Positions 46,520-57,059 of a DNA stretch of 64,000 nt are shown here, piece by piece. The notes under the pieces were generated by a model. The model searched no databases and had not been told where the DNA came from. It saw only the letters and a list, made by a program, of their open reading frames with translations. Origin of the DNA: Flavobacteriales bacterium 33_180_T64 (GTDB taxonomy: Bacteria > Bacteroidota > Bacteroidia > Flavobacteriales > Flavobacteriaceae); the NCBI GenBank assembly GCA_002162685.1, contig MAAQ01000002.1, forward strand, positions 1-64,000, read 5' to 3'. The position numbers were made by a program, and so were the translations under genes. Each line of letters starts with the position of its first letter. Position 1 is the stretch's first letter.

Positions 46520-47347
46520 ATGCAACAAATTATAAACTTTGTCATTAGAAACAAGACCTTCCTTTTGTTTCTGTTGTTGTTTGTTATTTCTTTAGCCTTA
46601 ACAATTCAATCACATTCCTACCATAAAAGCAAGTTTATTAACTCTGCTAATTTTTTAACTGGTGGTGTTTATGAAAGTGCAAATGGTATTTCTAACTATT
46701 TTGGTTTAAAAGAACAAAATAAAATTCTTGTTGAAGAAAATAATAAGCTGCGATCTCAAATATTTAATACAATTGATACTTCCGCAATAGTTAAAACCTA
46801 TATAGACAGTATCTCTTATAAAGGGCGTTATAAAATTCAAAGTGCCGAAATCATCAACAATAATTATACCTCTACAAAAAACTATTTAACAATTAATAAA
46901 GGAGAACAAAACGCCATTAAAGAAGATTTAGGTGTTATTACTTCAAAAGGTATTGTTGGTATTATAGATAATACTTCTAATGGATATGCCCGAATACTTT
47001 CTATATTAAACACAAAAAGTAGAATCAATGCGCAATTAAAGTCATCACACCATATAGGCTCTTTAGAATGGGATGGTGAATCATCAACTATTGTTCAACT
47101 TACAGACATATTAAAATTTGCTCCAGTTAGAGAAGGTGATACTATAATTACTGGGGGTCAATCTTCAATTTTTCCTCAAGGAATTCCTATTGGAACAATT
47201 GAAAATTTCGTTTTAGATATTAGTGGAGACACCTATACAGTCAACGTTAAGCTATTTAATGATATGACAAATTTATCTCACGTTTATATTATAGAAAACT
47301 TAGATACTCAAGAAATCAAACTATTAGAAAATCCTATTGATGAATAG
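46520..47347 (+). CDS. mreC: Rod-shape-determining protein MreC
   Basis: The 275-residue bitopic protein has a transmembrane helix (about 10-28), a coiled coil (about 60-90, FGLKEQNKILVEENNKLRSQ) and a beta-rich periplasmic domain with NYLTINKGEQNAIKEDLGVI and VREGDTIITGGQSSIFPQGI. It links MreB to the penicillin-binding protein. Its 3' end overlaps mreD by 11 bases. Confidence 0.94.
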   Translation: MQQIINFVIRNKTFLLFLLLFVISLALTIQSHSYHKSKFINSANFLTGGVYESANGISNYFGLKEQNKILVEENNKLRSQIFNTIDTSAIVKTYIDSISYKGRYKIQSAEIINNNYTSTKNYLTINKGEQNAIKEDLGVITSKGIVGIIDNTSNGYARILSILNTKSRINAQLKSSHHIGSLEWDGESSTIVQLTDILKFAPVREGDTIITGGQSSIFPQGIPIGTIENFVLDISGDTYTVNVKLFNDMTNLSHVYIIENLDTQEIKLLENPIDE

Positions 47348-47846
47348 TCTTAATTTTAATAGTATTATACGATTTGTTGTGTTGATATTAGCACAAGCAT
47401 TGATATTTAATAATATCAATTTTATGGGTTCGATAAACCCATATCCTTATATATTATTTATTTTATTGTTTCCTGTAAAGAACAATCGCTCTCTTTTTAT
47501 TTTCCTAAGTTTTATGCTAGGGCTCTTTGTAGATATCTTTTCAGACTCTGGAGGCATTCATGCAGCAGCTTGTGTTACTATTGCATTTATAAGACCCGCT
47601 GTATTGAAATTTGCTTTCGGAATGGTTTACGAACATCAAAACATAAAATTCGATACTACTGAATTTGGTAACAGGGTTATTTATTTTTCAATAATAATCG
47701 TTCTACATCATTTCATTATGTTTTTATTAGAAATTTTTAACATATCTAACATAATTTTAATATTACAGAAAACGTTATTCTCAAGTATTTTTACTATTAT
47801 ACTTTGTATATTAATTTCAATACTTTTTAGTAACAAAAAACGATGA
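47337..47846 (+). CDS. mreD: Rod-shape-determining protein MreD
   Basis: The 169-residue membrane protein has five to six hydrophobic helices and the MreD-like segment SINPYPYILFILLFPVKNNR followed by FMLGLFVDIFSDSGGIHAAA. Sequence conservation in this family is low, but the position between mreC and the PBP2 gene, with overlaps of 11 and 4 bases, leaves little doubt. Confidence 0.9.
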   Translation: MMNSLNFNSIIRFVVLILAQALIFNNINFMGSINPYPYILFILLFPVKNNRSLFIFLSFMLGLFVDIFSDSGGIHAAACVTIAFIRPAVLKFAFGMVYEHQNIKFDTTEFGNRVIYFSIIIVLHHFIMFLLEIFNISNIILILQKTLFSSIFTIILCILISILFSNKKR

Positions 47847-49804
47847 GAAAACTTCTACTTTTATTAACTGTAATCTTTGTAGGGCTTATATTTATTTCAC
47901 GTTTATTCTATTTGCAAGTCTACAAAAAAGAAGCCTATAGCTTACTTGAAGATAATGCCATTAGCAAAGAATATGACTACCCTAAACGAGGTTATGTTTA
48001 TGACAGGAATGGTAAACTTTTAGTTGCTAATCAGCCATCTTATGATGTGATGGTCATTCCGCGAGAAGTAGAAAAACTAGATTCTACAACACTTAATGAG
48101 TTTTGTAAATTATTAAAAATAACAACAGAAGAGTATCAAAAAAAACTTGCACGAGCTAACAATTACTCACCACGTTTACCATCTCCATTTGTACCTCAGC
48201 TCTCAAAAAAAGATTATGCCGTACTTCAAGAGAAAATGCGTAAGTATCAAGGATTTTATATTCAAAAACGATCGCTCAGAGATTATCAAACCTCAATTGG
48301 AGCTAACGTTCTAGGTGATTTAGGTGAGGTTAATCAAAGTATTATTAACAAGAAACCTTATTACAAAATGGGTGATCTTATTGGTAAGCAAGGTATAGAA
48401 TTATCTTATGAAAAAGCTCTTAGAGGCGTCAAAGGCATTAAGTTTATACAAAAAGATATATTCAATAAAAATATCGGTCCTTATAAAGAAGGAAGATTTG
48501 ATACATTACCTCAACCAGGTAAAGATATTAAAATCACTATTGATTCAGAATTACAAGCCTATGGTGAATTATTAATGACCAATAAACGAGGTGGTATTGT
48601 TGCAATTAACCCAGCTAATGGTGAGATTTTAGCTATGGTTACTGGTCCAAGCTATAATCCAAATTTATTAGTTGGTAGAGAACGTAATAAAAATTTTTCT
48701 AAATTATTTTTAGACACCATATCTAAACCTACATTTGATAGAGGATTACAAGCTCAATACCCACCTGGATCTCCGTTTAAAGTAATTAATGCGCTTATAG
48801 CTCTTCAAGAAGGCGTTATAGACATTAATGATAAAGTAACTTGTAGACAAGGATATTACTACGGAAATAAAAAATTAACAGGTTGTCATCATCATAAAAG
48901 TCCGGTAAATATGAACAATGGCATCGCCCAATCCTGCAATGCCTATTTTGTAAATACTTATCGTAAAATTATTGATAACTATGATGATGCAGGTAACGCA
49001 ATGAATATTTGGGCTAAACATGCTAAAAGCTTTGGTCTTGGCGACTTTTTAAACAATGACTTATCTGTTGGTAGACCTGGACGCATCCCTAATGGAGATT
49101 ACTATGATAGAGCTTACGGTGACAATCGTTGGGGTTCAACCTATATTGTATCTAATGCTATTGGTCAAGGTGAAGTTGAAGCCACACCAATTCAATTAGC
49201 AAATATGGCAGCAGCAATTGGAAATCGCGGCTATTACTATACACCTCATATTATTAAAGACATTGAAGGCGATACCATTCCAAGTAGATACACAACACCT
49301 AAATACACAACTATAGACAAAAGACATTTTGAACCCGTTATTCAAGGCATGTTTGATGTATACAATAAAGGAACAGCCGCAACACTTCGCATTCCTGGAA
49401 TAGATATCTGCGGAAAAACAGGAACTGCAGAAAATTTTGTTAAGATTGATAATGTAAAAACGCAATTGACAGATCATTCCATTTTTGTTGCTTTTGCTCC
49501 TAAAGACAATCCTAAAATTGCCATTGCAGTATTTGTAGAAAACGGATATTGGGGAAGTCGGTTTGCTGGAAGAATGGCAAGCCTAATGATAGAAAAACAT
49601 ATCAAAGGAGAGATTACCAGAACCGATATGGAAGATTGGATTTTAACCCATAGCTTAGAAAATGAATATGCAAAACCATATTCTGGAAAACCTTTCAAAA
49701 TTAATGGAGAAACAACTTTACAAGTTATTGATAAGGTTAAACCTCCAAAAGATGATGACCTCAATAACGCAATTAACATAAACTCTAATTCAACGCACCA
49801 ATAA
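47843..49804 (+). CDS. mrdA: Penicillin-binding protein 2 (elongasome transpeptidase)
   Basis: The 653-residue class B PBP has an N-terminal membrane anchor (about 4-24), a dimerisation domain starting KRGYVYDRNGKLLVANQPSY and a transpeptidase domain. Its active-site motifs are S310-x-x-K313 (PPGSPFK), S364-C-N366 (AQSCNAYF) and K525-T-G527 (CGKTGTAEN). It cross-links peptidoglycan during side-wall growth, working with RodA. It overlaps mreD by 4 bases (ATGA-type) and rodA starts at the next base after its stop. Confidence 0.97.
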   Translation: MRKLLLLLTVIFVGLIFISRLFYLQVYKKEAYSLLEDNAISKEYDYPKRGYVYDRNGKLLVANQPSYDVMVIPREVEKLDSTTLNEFCKLLKITTEEYQKKLARANNYSPRLPSPFVPQLSKKDYAVLQEKMRKYQGFYIQKRSLRDYQTSIGANVLGDLGEVNQSIINKKPYYKMGDLIGKQGIELSYEKALRGVKGIKFIQKDIFNKNIGPYKEGRFDTLPQPGKDIKITIDSELQAYGELLMTNKRGGIVAINPANGEILAMVTGPSYNPNLLVGRERNKNFSKLFLDTISKPTFDRGLQAQYPPGSPFKVINALIALQEGVIDINDKVTCRQGYYYGNKKLTGCHHHKSPVNMNNGIAQSCNAYFVNTYRKIIDNYDDAGNAMNIWAKHAKSFGLGDFLNNDLSVGRPGRIPNGDYYDRAYGDNRWGSTYIVSNAIGQGEVEATPIQLANMAAAIGNRGYYYTPHIIKDIEGDTIPSRYTTPKYTTIDKRHFEPVIQGMFDVYNKGTAATLRIPGIDICGKTGTAENFVKIDNVKTQLTDHSIFVAFAPKDNPKIAIAVFVENGYWGSRFAGRMASLMIEKHIKGEITRTDMEDWILTHSLENEYAKPYSGKPFKINGETTLQVIDKVKPPKDDDLNNAININSNSTHQ

Positions 49805-51085
49805 ATGAATAGAGAAAATCATAGAGGATATAAATTTGATTGGATTACCATTATTCTATTTTTACTTTTAGTAGCTTTTGGATGGTTAAATATCATGTCT
49901 GCTTCTCATGAAGGTGAGATACAAAGTTATTTTGACATGAACCAACTCTATGGTAAACATTTAATCTTTCTAGGCTTAACCTTCTTTTTAATTGTATTGA
50001 TATTATCTGTTGAAGCCAAATTTTATGAACGGTTTGCTAGTATCATCTATATTATTGCAATGCTTGCTCTCGTTGGCTTATTTATCTTCGGGAAAGATGT
50101 TAATGGTGCACGATCCTGGTATGGCATAGGTACTATGACGCTTCAACCCAGTGAATTTGCAAAATTCGCTACAGCACTCGCCGTTGCGAAATACATGAGT
50201 GACCTTCAAACGAATATGAATACGTTAAAAGATCAGCTTAAAGCAGTTATCATAATTGTAGTTCCTGCAATTCTAATCTTATTGCAAAATGATGCTGGAA
50301 GCACACTGGTTTATGCTTCTTTCTTTTTTGTTTTTTATAGAGAAGGATTACAACAAGTCTATTTAATCATTGCGCTATCAACTATTATACTTGCTGTTTT
50401 AGCTTTAAAATATGGACTTATAGTGACTACAGTTATTTCTACATTTATACTCTTTATCATTTATTTTTTCCGAAGGAAAAAGCGTTCTTCAATGATACAG
50501 TCTGTAGTAATTTTATTGATTTGTATATCTTTTTCTGCTGGAGTAAAATTATTTTACCAACATGTTTTACAAGCGCATCAACAAAATAGGATAAGCCTTT
50601 GGCTACGACTGGAGAAAGATCCTATTCTACTTGAAAAAATGAAAAAAGAAGAAGCCTATAATCTTATTCAATCTGAAAAAGCCATTAGCTCTGGCGGAAT
50701 TTGGGGCAAGGGTTTTTTACAAGGCACAAGAACTAAAGGAAAGTTTGTTCCAGAACAAGAGACCGATTACATTTTTAGCACTGTTGGAGAAGAATGGGGA
50801 TTTTTGGGAAGCGCTTTCGTGGTCATACTATTTATGGGTTTAATTATACGTGTTTTATATTTAGCCGAATCACAAAAATCACAATTTAGCCGTGTTTATG
50901 GCTATGGTGTCGCCTCGGTTTTCTTTATACACTTTACAATTAATACTGGTATGGTAATGGGATTAATTCCAACGGTCGGAATTCCTCTACCCTTTTTTAG
51001 TTATGGTGGATCTGGACTTTGGGGCTTTACAATATTGCTGTTTATTTTTGTGAAACTGGATAGTAATAAAATTAATGAATGGTAA
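49805..51085 (+). CDS. rodA: Peptidoglycan glycosyltransferase RodA
   Basis: The 426-residue SEDS protein has about ten transmembrane helices and the expected motifs: ARSWYGIGTMTLQPSEFAKF, LILLQNDAGSTLVYASFFF, EQETDYIFSTVGEEWGFLG and GIPLPFFSYGGSG near the C-terminus. A loop at about 255-305 is longer than in E. coli RodA. It polymerises lipid II for the elongasome together with PBP2. It ends the mre operon and is convergent with valS; the valS terminator overlaps its stop. Confidence 0.96.
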   Translation: MNRENHRGYKFDWITIILFLLLVAFGWLNIMSASHEGEIQSYFDMNQLYGKHLIFLGLTFFLIVLILSVEAKFYERFASIIYIIAMLALVGLFIFGKDVNGARSWYGIGTMTLQPSEFAKFATALAVAKYMSDLQTNMNTLKDQLKAVIIIVVPAILILLQNDAGSTLVYASFFFVFYREGLQQVYLIIALSTIILAVLALKYGLIVTTVISTFILFIIYFFRRKKRSSMIQSVVILLICISFSAGVKLFYQHVLQAHQQNRISLWLRLEKDPILLEKMKKEEAYNLIQSEKAISSGGIWGKGFLQGTRTKGKFVPEQETDYIFSTVGEEWGFLGSAFVVILFMGLIIRVLYLAESQKSQFSRVYGYGVASVFFIHFTINTGMVMGLIPTVGIPLPFFSYGGSGLWGFTILLFIFVKLDSNKINEW

Positions 51086-51112
51086 AAAAAAGACCACTCA
51101 ATTTGAATGGCC
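51084..51112 (-). terminator. Terminator of valS
   Basis: On the minus strand GGCCATTC pairs with GAGTGGTC (two G-U wobbles) and is followed by a T run (51084-51091). It works only on this strand, because the wobbles become mismatches on the other. Confidence 0.7.
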
Positions 51113-51133
51113 TTATAATTCTTTTGAAAATGC

Positions 51134-53764
51134 TTATCTCAAACTCGCTAAGCTTGCATTTAAGGTTTCAATCTTAGCTAAGGCATCTGCTTCTTTTTTC
51201 TTTTCTGAAGCAACAACTTGCTCAGGAGCTCCAGCTACAAAACGTTCGTTAGACAATTTCTTTTGTACACTTTTAAGGAAACCTTCGGTATAATTAAGCT
51301 CCTCTGTAAGCTTTGTTATTTCTGCTTCAACATCAATACTCCCTTCCATTGGAATAAAATATTCGTTAGATTTTACTCGATACGTTAATGCGCCTTCTAC
51401 AGCTTCATTTACATAATCGAAACTTTCTAAGTTCCCTAATTTAGCAATTACCTCATCAAAAGTAGTTGTTGCATTCTCGTTGTTTACAACTGAAAAACTA
51501 ATCGCATCTTTAAAAGCAATGTTCTTTTGTTTTCTAATGTTTCTAATGCCAGAAATAACTTCAGAAGCAAAATCAAATTCCGAAATCAATACTTCATTAA
51601 TTGGCTTAGATTCTGGCCATTTTGCAATAATTAAAGCTTCTTCTGGTGTGCGATCACTTATGGTTTGCCAAATTTCTTCGGTTAAGAACGGCATAAATGG
51701 ATGTACAATTTTTAAATTATCTTCAAAAATAGACATTACTTTATTATAGGTAAAACGATCTATTGGCTTACCGTAAGCTGGTTTTACAATCTCTAATAAC
51801 CATCCACAAAAATCATCATATATTAATTTATAAATAGACATTAAAGCATCGCTAAGTCTATATTTACTAAAATGATCTTCAATTTCTATTAAAGCAGATT
51901 GAAATTTTGCTTCATACCATTCTAATGCAATTTTGCTAGAATTTCGCTGTTCAATATCTTCAACATCCCATAAGCTAGTTAAATAAAAGGCACTCCATAT
52001 TTTGTTTCCAAAACCTTTTCCTTGTTGACATAGTGTCTCATCAAACATTAAATCGTTTCCTGCAGCAGAACTCAATAATAAGCCTACTCTAACTCCATCT
52101 GCCGTATATTCTTCAATTAACTTTAAAGCATCAGGAGAATTCCCTAATGATTTAGACATTTTTCGCCGTTGCTTATCTCTAACCAACCCAGTGAGGTACA
52201 CATTTTCAAATGGCTTTTCGTCTTTATATTCATAACCAGCAACAATCATTCGCGCTACCCAGAAAAATAAAATATCTGGACCTGTCACTAAATCATTTGT
52301 TGGATAATAGTATTTAATTTCTTCATTTTCCGGATTTCGAATACCATCAAAAACACTCATTGGCCATAACCAAGAACTAAACCACGTATCTAACGCATCA
52401 GAATCTTGAGTTAAATCTTCAACTTTCAAAGCAGTATTATTCGTTTTTTCTTGAGCCAATTTTAAGGCCTTTTCACTTGTTTCAGCAACTACAAAATCAT
52501 CTTTCCCATCGCCATAGAAAAACGCAGGAATTTGTTGTCCCCAAAGTAATTGACGAGAAATATTCCAATCACGAATATTCTCCATCCAGTGTCTATAGGT
52601 GTTTTCAAATTTCTTTGGATACAACTTAACATCATCAGTTTTCAAAACTGCATCAATTGCAGGTTTTGCTAAATCTTCCATTTTAAGAAACCATTGATCA
52701 CTTAAACGGGGTTCGATAACAGCCTTTGTACGCTCAGAAGTCCCTACTTTATTGATATGATTTTCGGTTTTAATTAAAATACCAGATGTACTTAACTCTT
52801 TAGCTATTGCTTTTCTAACAACAAAACGATCTTGGCCTTGGTAATGCATTCCGAAGCTATTTAAAGAAGCATCATCATTAAAAATATCTACCACTTCAAG
52901 ATTGTGCTTTTCTCCTAAAACTTTATCATTCTCATCATGAGCTGGCGTCACTTTTAAGCAACCTGTACCAAATTCCACATCAACATATGCATCTTCAATT
53001 ATAGGAATAACTCTTCCGCAAATAGGTACAATTGCATTCTTCCCTTTTAAATGCGTGAAACGTTCGTCTTCTGGATTAATACAAATAGCTGTATCACCAA
53101 AAATAGTTTCAGGACGTGTTGTAGCAATAGTTAATTTCTCATCACTATCCTCTATTTGATATTCTAAATAATAAAGTAATCCTTGTTTTTCAACATGAAT
53201 TACCTCTTCATCAGATAATGTTGTCTTGGCTTCTGGATCCCAATTCACCATTCGATACCCTCTATAAATCAAACCTTTGTTATATAAATCAACAAATACT
53301 TTGATTACGGCTTCACTCATATCGTCATCCATTGTGAATTTGGTACGGTCCCAATCACAAGAGCAGCCTAATTTTTTAAGTTGTTCAAGAATAACACCAC
53401 CATATTCTTCAGTCCATTCCCAAGCGTGCTCTAGAAACTCTTCACGAGTTAAATCGTTTTTATCAATGCCTTGAGCTTTTAGCTTAGCAACAACCTTAGC
53501 TTCTGTAGCAATAGATGCATGATCTGTTCCAGCAACCCAACAAGCATTTTTCCCTTGTAAACGTGCTCGACGTATTAACACATCTTGAATTGTGTTATTT
53601 AACATATGCCCCATATGTAAGACTCCAGTTACATTTGGTGGAGGAATTACTATGGTATATGGCTCTCTCTCATCTGGAGTTGAGTGAAAATAATTATGCT
53701 TCATCCAGTAGTCGTACCATTTATTTTCTACTGCTTGTGCTGAATATTTTGATGGAATTTCCAT
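51134..53764 (-). CDS. valS: Valyl-tRNA synthetase
   Basis: The class I synthetase (876 residues from the preferred start) has the HIGH motif as HMGH in [16 protein letters not shown] and KMSKS in [13 protein letters not shown]. It also has the editing domain ([13 protein letters not shown]), the anticodon-binding domain and a C-terminal coiled coil (about the last 65 residues). The start [20 protein letters not shown] at 53764 is chosen over an ATG at 53797, because the latter lies within the -7 promoter element and its extra 11 residues are not family-like. Confidence 0.97.
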   Translation of the reverse strand: MEIPSKYSAQAVENKWYDYWMKHNYFHSTPDEREPYTIVIPPPNVTGVLHMGHMLNNTIQDVLIRRARLQGKNACWVAGTDHASIATEAKVVAKLKAQGIDKNDLTREEFLEHAWEWTEEYGGVILEQLKKLGCSCDWDRTKFTMDDDMSEAVIKVFVDLYNKGLIYRGYRMVNWDPEAKTTLSDEEVIHVEKQGLLYYLEYQIEDSDEKLTIATTRPETIFGDTAICINPEDERFTHLKGKNAIVPICGRVIPIIEDAYVDVEFGTGCLKVTPAHDENDKVLGEKHNLEVVDIFNDDASLNSFGMHYQGQDRFVVRKAIAKELSTSGILIKTENHINKVGTSERTKAVIEPRLSDQWFLKMEDLAKPAIDAVLKTDDVKLYPKKFENTYRHWMENIRDWNISRQLLWGQQIPAFFYGDGKDDFVVAETSEKALKLAQEKTNNTALKVEDLTQDSDALDTWFSSWLWPMSVFDGIRNPENEEIKYYYPTNDLVTGPDILFFWVARMIVAGYEYKDEKPFENVYLTGLVRDKQRRKMSKSLGNSPDALKLIEEYTADGVRVGLLLSSAAGNDLMFDETLCQQGKGFGNKIWSAFYLTSLWDVEDIEQRNSSKIALEWYEAKFQSALIEIEDHFSKYRLSDALMSIYKLIYDDFCGWLLEIVKPAYGKPIDRFTYNKVMSIFEDNLKIVHPFMPFLTEEIWQTISDRTPEEALIIAKWPESKPINEVLISEFDFASEVISGIRNIRKQKNIAFKDAISFSVVNNENATTTFDEVIAKLGNLESFDYVNEAVEGALTYRVKSNEYFIPMEGSIDVEAEITKLTEELNYTEGFLKSVQKKLSNERFVAGAPEQVVASEKKKEADALAKIETLNASLASLR

Positions 53765-53794
53765 GCTTTGGTATTGTTTTTGCTTTATAACTGA

Positions 53795-53802
53795 CAAAAG
53801 TA
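53795..53802 (-). promoter_or_regulatory. -7 promoter element of valS
   Basis: TACTTTTG on the minus strand matches TAnnTTTG. The start near 53788 gives a leader of about 24 bases before the ATG at 53764 and rules out the upstream ATG at 53797. No T-box-like leader is present. Confidence 0.55.
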
Positions 53803-53946
53803 CTTATATTTCTTTTTTAGCGAAATGATTAAAAAGAAATAATGGCATTAAATTGAAATTAATGTTAATTATAAGGTCATATGGCTAATTTATTTTGCAG
53901 AATGGTAAAAAGTAAGTAGTTTTGATAGTATCAATTTAAAATTAAA

Positions 53947-54375
53947 ATGATGAAAAATTTAATAGTAATTTTATGTGTAGCATTCTTAAGCATAGGTGCT
54001 TTTGCTCAAGAAAAAGTAGCCAAAATAGAATTTAAAACAGATGTTATTGATTATGGAACTATAGAAAAAGGTTCTAATGGTGTAAGAGTATTTGAATTTA
54101 CTAATACTGGTAATGCGCCACTTATTATTTCTAATGTAAAGTCAACTTGTGGCTGTACAGTACCTAAAAAACCTAAAGGACCAATTTTGCCTGGTGAAGT
54201 TGGAAAAATTGAAGTTAAATATGATACTAATAGAGTAAATCCTATTAGAAAAACAATTACAGTTACATCTAATGCTGACACACCTACAGTAGCTTTAAAA
54301 ATAAAAGGGTTAGTTATAGATTCTAGTAAGAAAAGTGTATTAGAAAAGAAAGACAAAAGCGTAATGGAGCAATAA
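53947..54375 (+). CDS. DUF1573 family periplasmic protein
   Basis: The 142-residue protein has a signal peptide (1-20, LSIGAFAQ) and one Ig-like DUF1573 domain with VIDYGTIEKGSNGVRVFEFT, the STCGCTVP motif and ILPGEVGKIEVKYDTN. The family is abundant in Bacteroidota and of unknown function. It ends with a Lys-rich tail. The gene stands alone, divergent from valS and convergent with the aspartyl protease gene. Confidence 0.92.
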   Translation: MMKNLIVILCVAFLSIGAFAQEKVAKIEFKTDVIDYGTIEKGSNGVRVFEFTNTGNAPLIISNVKSTCGCTVPKKPKGPILPGEVGKIEVKYDTNRVNPIRKTITVTSNADTPTVALKIKGLVIDSSKKSVLEKKDKSVMEQ

Positions 54376-54399
54376 ACTTCATTGTAATATAATTTTATA

Positions 54400-54431
54400 A
54401 AGAACTCTCAATTATGGGAGTTCTTTTTTTT
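54400..54431. terminator. Bidirectional terminator, DUF1573 gene and aspartyl protease gene
   Basis: AAGAACTCTC (54400-54409) pairs with GGGAGTTCTT (54416-54425, one wobble), followed by eight T on the plus strand (54424-54431). The minus-strand gene's last codons and stop lie inside the stem. Confidence 0.85.
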
Positions 54432-55760
54432 GAATACATCTTCTAGTCTAAATTGAAAAGACCTAACCTCTCCATCTCTTTCTATTTTAAGTCTAATTAA
54501 CTTACCGATATCATTTTTAAAATACGCCGTTATATTTTGAAGTATTAACGAGTGTGTAGCTTTTCCGTTTATAGATAAGATAATATCTCCAATCTTTAAT
54601 CCTGCTTTATCAGCTGGAGAGTTTTCTCGTAATTCGAATATAGAATAAGATGGCTTTAATGTGAACTTATAAAACGTACTCAAAACAATTTGAGTGTCAT
54701 TTCCTCCTCTATTACCATAGCCCACTCTTCCTCTATCCTCAGCTTCTTTAATAACCCTTGAGCCACTCTGTTCTAAGGTTATACCGCTTCTATTGTAATA
54801 AAAAGGCGCTTTATAATTGCCATTCTTTTTTAAAGTGATTTTTGCATTACGAAAATCTACAATATGATTAAATCGTTTTAATATCTCACCCGAAACACTT
54901 CCGTTTCTACCTTTAAGTTTCCTTGCATAACTTATAGCTACAGAATCTGGGAAAGCAGTATTCACATTTTCTAACTCAAAACTTTTAAGTTTAAATACAT
55001 TCACTTTTGATCTTACTCCATATAAACTCCCACTTAGTCCTTTTCCCAAATAATCATCAAAAGTTTTATTTTTGATTGGCTCCAGGCCTAATGCTTCATC
55101 CTCAAAAATCCATAAAGCATCACTGCTTCCTGTATCAATCAAAAGTTTTATAGGTTTGAATTCTGAATCAATTTTAACCTCAGCTTCGATATAGGGTTTG
55201 TTATTATAAAATGAAAGATTAAATACTTCACATTTTTTACAATCTTTATATTTATACGTTTCGGGTTTATGTAGTTTAATATATTTAGAAACATAATTAA
55301 TTTCCACGATAAAGTTTTTAAAAACATCATATCCAATGATACCATGAATATTAACACCAAGTCTAGAAGTAAAATTTATTGAACTATCAAAAACAACAAA
55401 AACGTCCTGATTAATATTGATTGCATTTCCTATTTTAAAAAAATTTCTTTGAGATTTTAAAGCTTTAATGGGTTCACCTCCTCCTAAACCTCTTAAATAA
55501 ATAGTCTCAACGTTTTTAATTTGAAGAGAATCGGTATTTGCTATATTAAACAAAATAGGCTTACTCACTCCTGTATCTAATAAAAAAGAAAGTTTTACTC
55601 CATTGATTTCAACAGGTAGTACAATAAGGTTATTTATAAGTTGAAACTTAATCTTATCACTTTTCTTTCCAGGCAAATTAAATACCCCTTGCCCAAATGA
55701 AGTACTAAAACATAGTACTATAAATAGTATTGAAATGAATATTTTTTTAGTTGTAGCCAT
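54408..55760 (-). CDS. Retropepsin-like aspartyl protease with PDZ domain
   Basis: The start at 55760 (450 residues, MATTKKIFISILFIVLCFST) gives a clean signal peptide; an ATG five codons upstream is less likely. Two aspartyl-protease half-domains are visible, LSFLLDTGVSKPILF and IKLLIDTGSSDALWIF, each with a DTG triad. A PDZ domain follows (about 365-440: ENSPADKAGLKIGDIILSIN). This layout is a common periplasmic or outer-membrane-associated Bacteroidota family with unknown substrates. A CKKC motif lies in the middle of the sequence. Confidence 0.9.
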   Translation of the reverse strand: MATTKKIFISILFIVLCFSTSFGQGVFNLPGKKSDKIKFQLINNLIVLPVEINGVKLSFLLDTGVSKPILFNIANTDSLQIKNVETIYLRGLGGGEPIKALKSQRNFFKIGNAININQDVFVVFDSSINFTSRLGVNIHGIIGYDVFKNFIVEINYVSKYIKLHKPETYKYKDCKKCEVFNLSFYNNKPYIEAEVKIDSEFKPIKLLIDTGSSDALWIFEDEALGLEPIKNKTFDDYLGKGLSGSLYGVRSKVNVFKLKSFELENVNTAFPDSVAISYARKLKGRNGSVSGEILKRFNHIVDFRNAKITLKKNGNYKAPFYYNRSGITLEQSGSRVIKEAEDRGRVGYGNRGGNDTQIVLSTFYKFTLKPSYSIFELRENSPADKAGLKIGDIILSINGKATHSLILQNITAYFKNDIGKLIRLKIERDGEVRSFQFRLEDVFKKKNSHN

Positions 55761-55868
55761 AAGTCTTATTACCAATTTACAAAATTTAGCACATCTATTA
55801 TTTTTAGCTTGATTTTTTAAATAAACTTTAAGATAATTTTCAGAACTTTACCATCTAAACGAATAAAC

Positions 55869-57059
55869 ATGCCAACAATTTCTAAGAAAGGAGTTTCAAT
55901 GCCAGAATCTCCAATTCGAAAACTAGTCCCTTTTGCTGAAAATGCTGAGAAATCTGGTAAAAACATATATTATTTAAATATTGGTCAACCTGATATCAAA
56001 ACACCAAGTGTAGCATTAGAAGCCATAAAAAATAATAACATCGAAGTATTGTCTTACTCAAGATCTGAAGGGTCTGAAACTTATAGACAAAAAATAGCCA
56101 ACTATTATGCAAAAAATGATATTTATGTTAAACATGATGACATTATTGTGACAACTGGTGGTAGTGAAGCTTTATTATTCGCCTTTGGAAGCATTATGGA
56201 TACAGATGATGAAGTCATTATTCCAGAACCATTTTATGCTAATTATAACGGATTTTCAACAGCATCTGGTGTAAATATAGTTCCAGTAATATCTAAGATA
56301 GAAGATAATTTTGCTTTACCTCCAATTGAAGAATTCGAGAAATTAATTACGACAAAGACCAAAGCTATTCTTATTTGCAATCCTGGAAACCCAACCGGTT
56401 ATCTGTACTCAAAAGAAGAAATTAAAAAATTAGCTGCAATAGTAAAAAAACATGATTTATTTTTAATTGCAGATGAAGTATACCGTGAATTTGCTTACGA
56501 CGGGGAAACCCACTACTCTATTCTTCAAGAAAAAGGCTTAGAAGATTATGCCATTGTTATTGATTCTGTCTCTAAGCGTTATAGTATGTGTGGTGCTCGT
56601 ATTGGGTGTTTAGTTTCAAAAAACAAAGAGGTTATAAAAACTGCATTAAAATTTGCGCAAGCGCGTTTAAGTCCGCCAACTTTAGCACAAATTGCTAGTG
56701 AAGCAGCTTTAGACACTCCACAAAGCTACTTTGATGATGTCATTGAGGAATATGTTGAACGACGAAATGTATTAATTGAAGAATTAAACAAAATTGAAGG
56801 TGTACAAGTTGCTAATCCAAAAGGCGCATTTTATTGTATTGCACAGTTACCTATTAAAAACTCAGATGCGTTTGCACAATGGTTATTAGAATCTTTTGAT
56901 GTAGACGGCGAATCTATCATGGTTGCTCCTGCTGCTGGTTTCTATAGCACTCCTGGTGTTGGTCTTAACCAAATTAGAATTGCTTATGTTCTTAACACTC
57001 ATAGCTTAAAAAAGGCTGTAAACATTCTAAAAGAAGCTCTTAAAGTATACCAAGACTAG
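55869..57059 (+). CDS. PLP-dependent aminotransferase, class I/II
   Basis: The 396-residue fold-type I aminotransferase has NPGNPTG (N174), ADEVYREF (D202, Y205) and the PLP lysine K236 in SVSKRYSMCGARIG. It belongs to the aspartate aminotransferase-like group; the amino donor is not resolved by these motifs. It lies directly upstream of murB with overlapping stop and start (TAGTG), which points to co-transcription but not to a clear metabolic link. Confidence 0.9.
   Translation: MPTISKKGVSMPESPIRKLVPFAENAEKSGKNIYYLNIGQPDIKTPSVALEAIKNNNIEVLSYSRSEGSETYRQKIANYYAKNDIYVKHDDIIVTTGGSEALLFAFGSIMDTDDEVIIPEPFYANYNGFSTASGVNIVPVISKIEDNFALPPIEEFEKLITTKTKAILICNPGNPTGYLYSKEEIKKLAAIVKKHDLFLIADEVYREFAYDGETHYSILQEKGLEDYAIVIDSVSKRYSMCGARIGCLVSKNKEVIKTALKFAQARLSPPTLAQIASEAALDTPQSYFDDVIEEYVERRNVLIEELNKIEGVQVANPKGAFYCIAQLPIKNSDAFAQWLLESFDVDGESIMVAPAAGFYSTPGVGLNQIRIAYVLNTHSLKKAVNILKEALKVYQD

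Noticed and set aside
51075-51293. 72-codon plus-strand frame after rodA
   Set aside because: It overlaps the rodA stop and is antisense to the C-terminal coiled coil of valS, with no features of its own.
53765-53797. Upstream ATG as the valS start
   Set aside because: It overlaps the -7 promoter element, so it would not be in the mRNA, and the extra residues do not match ValS.
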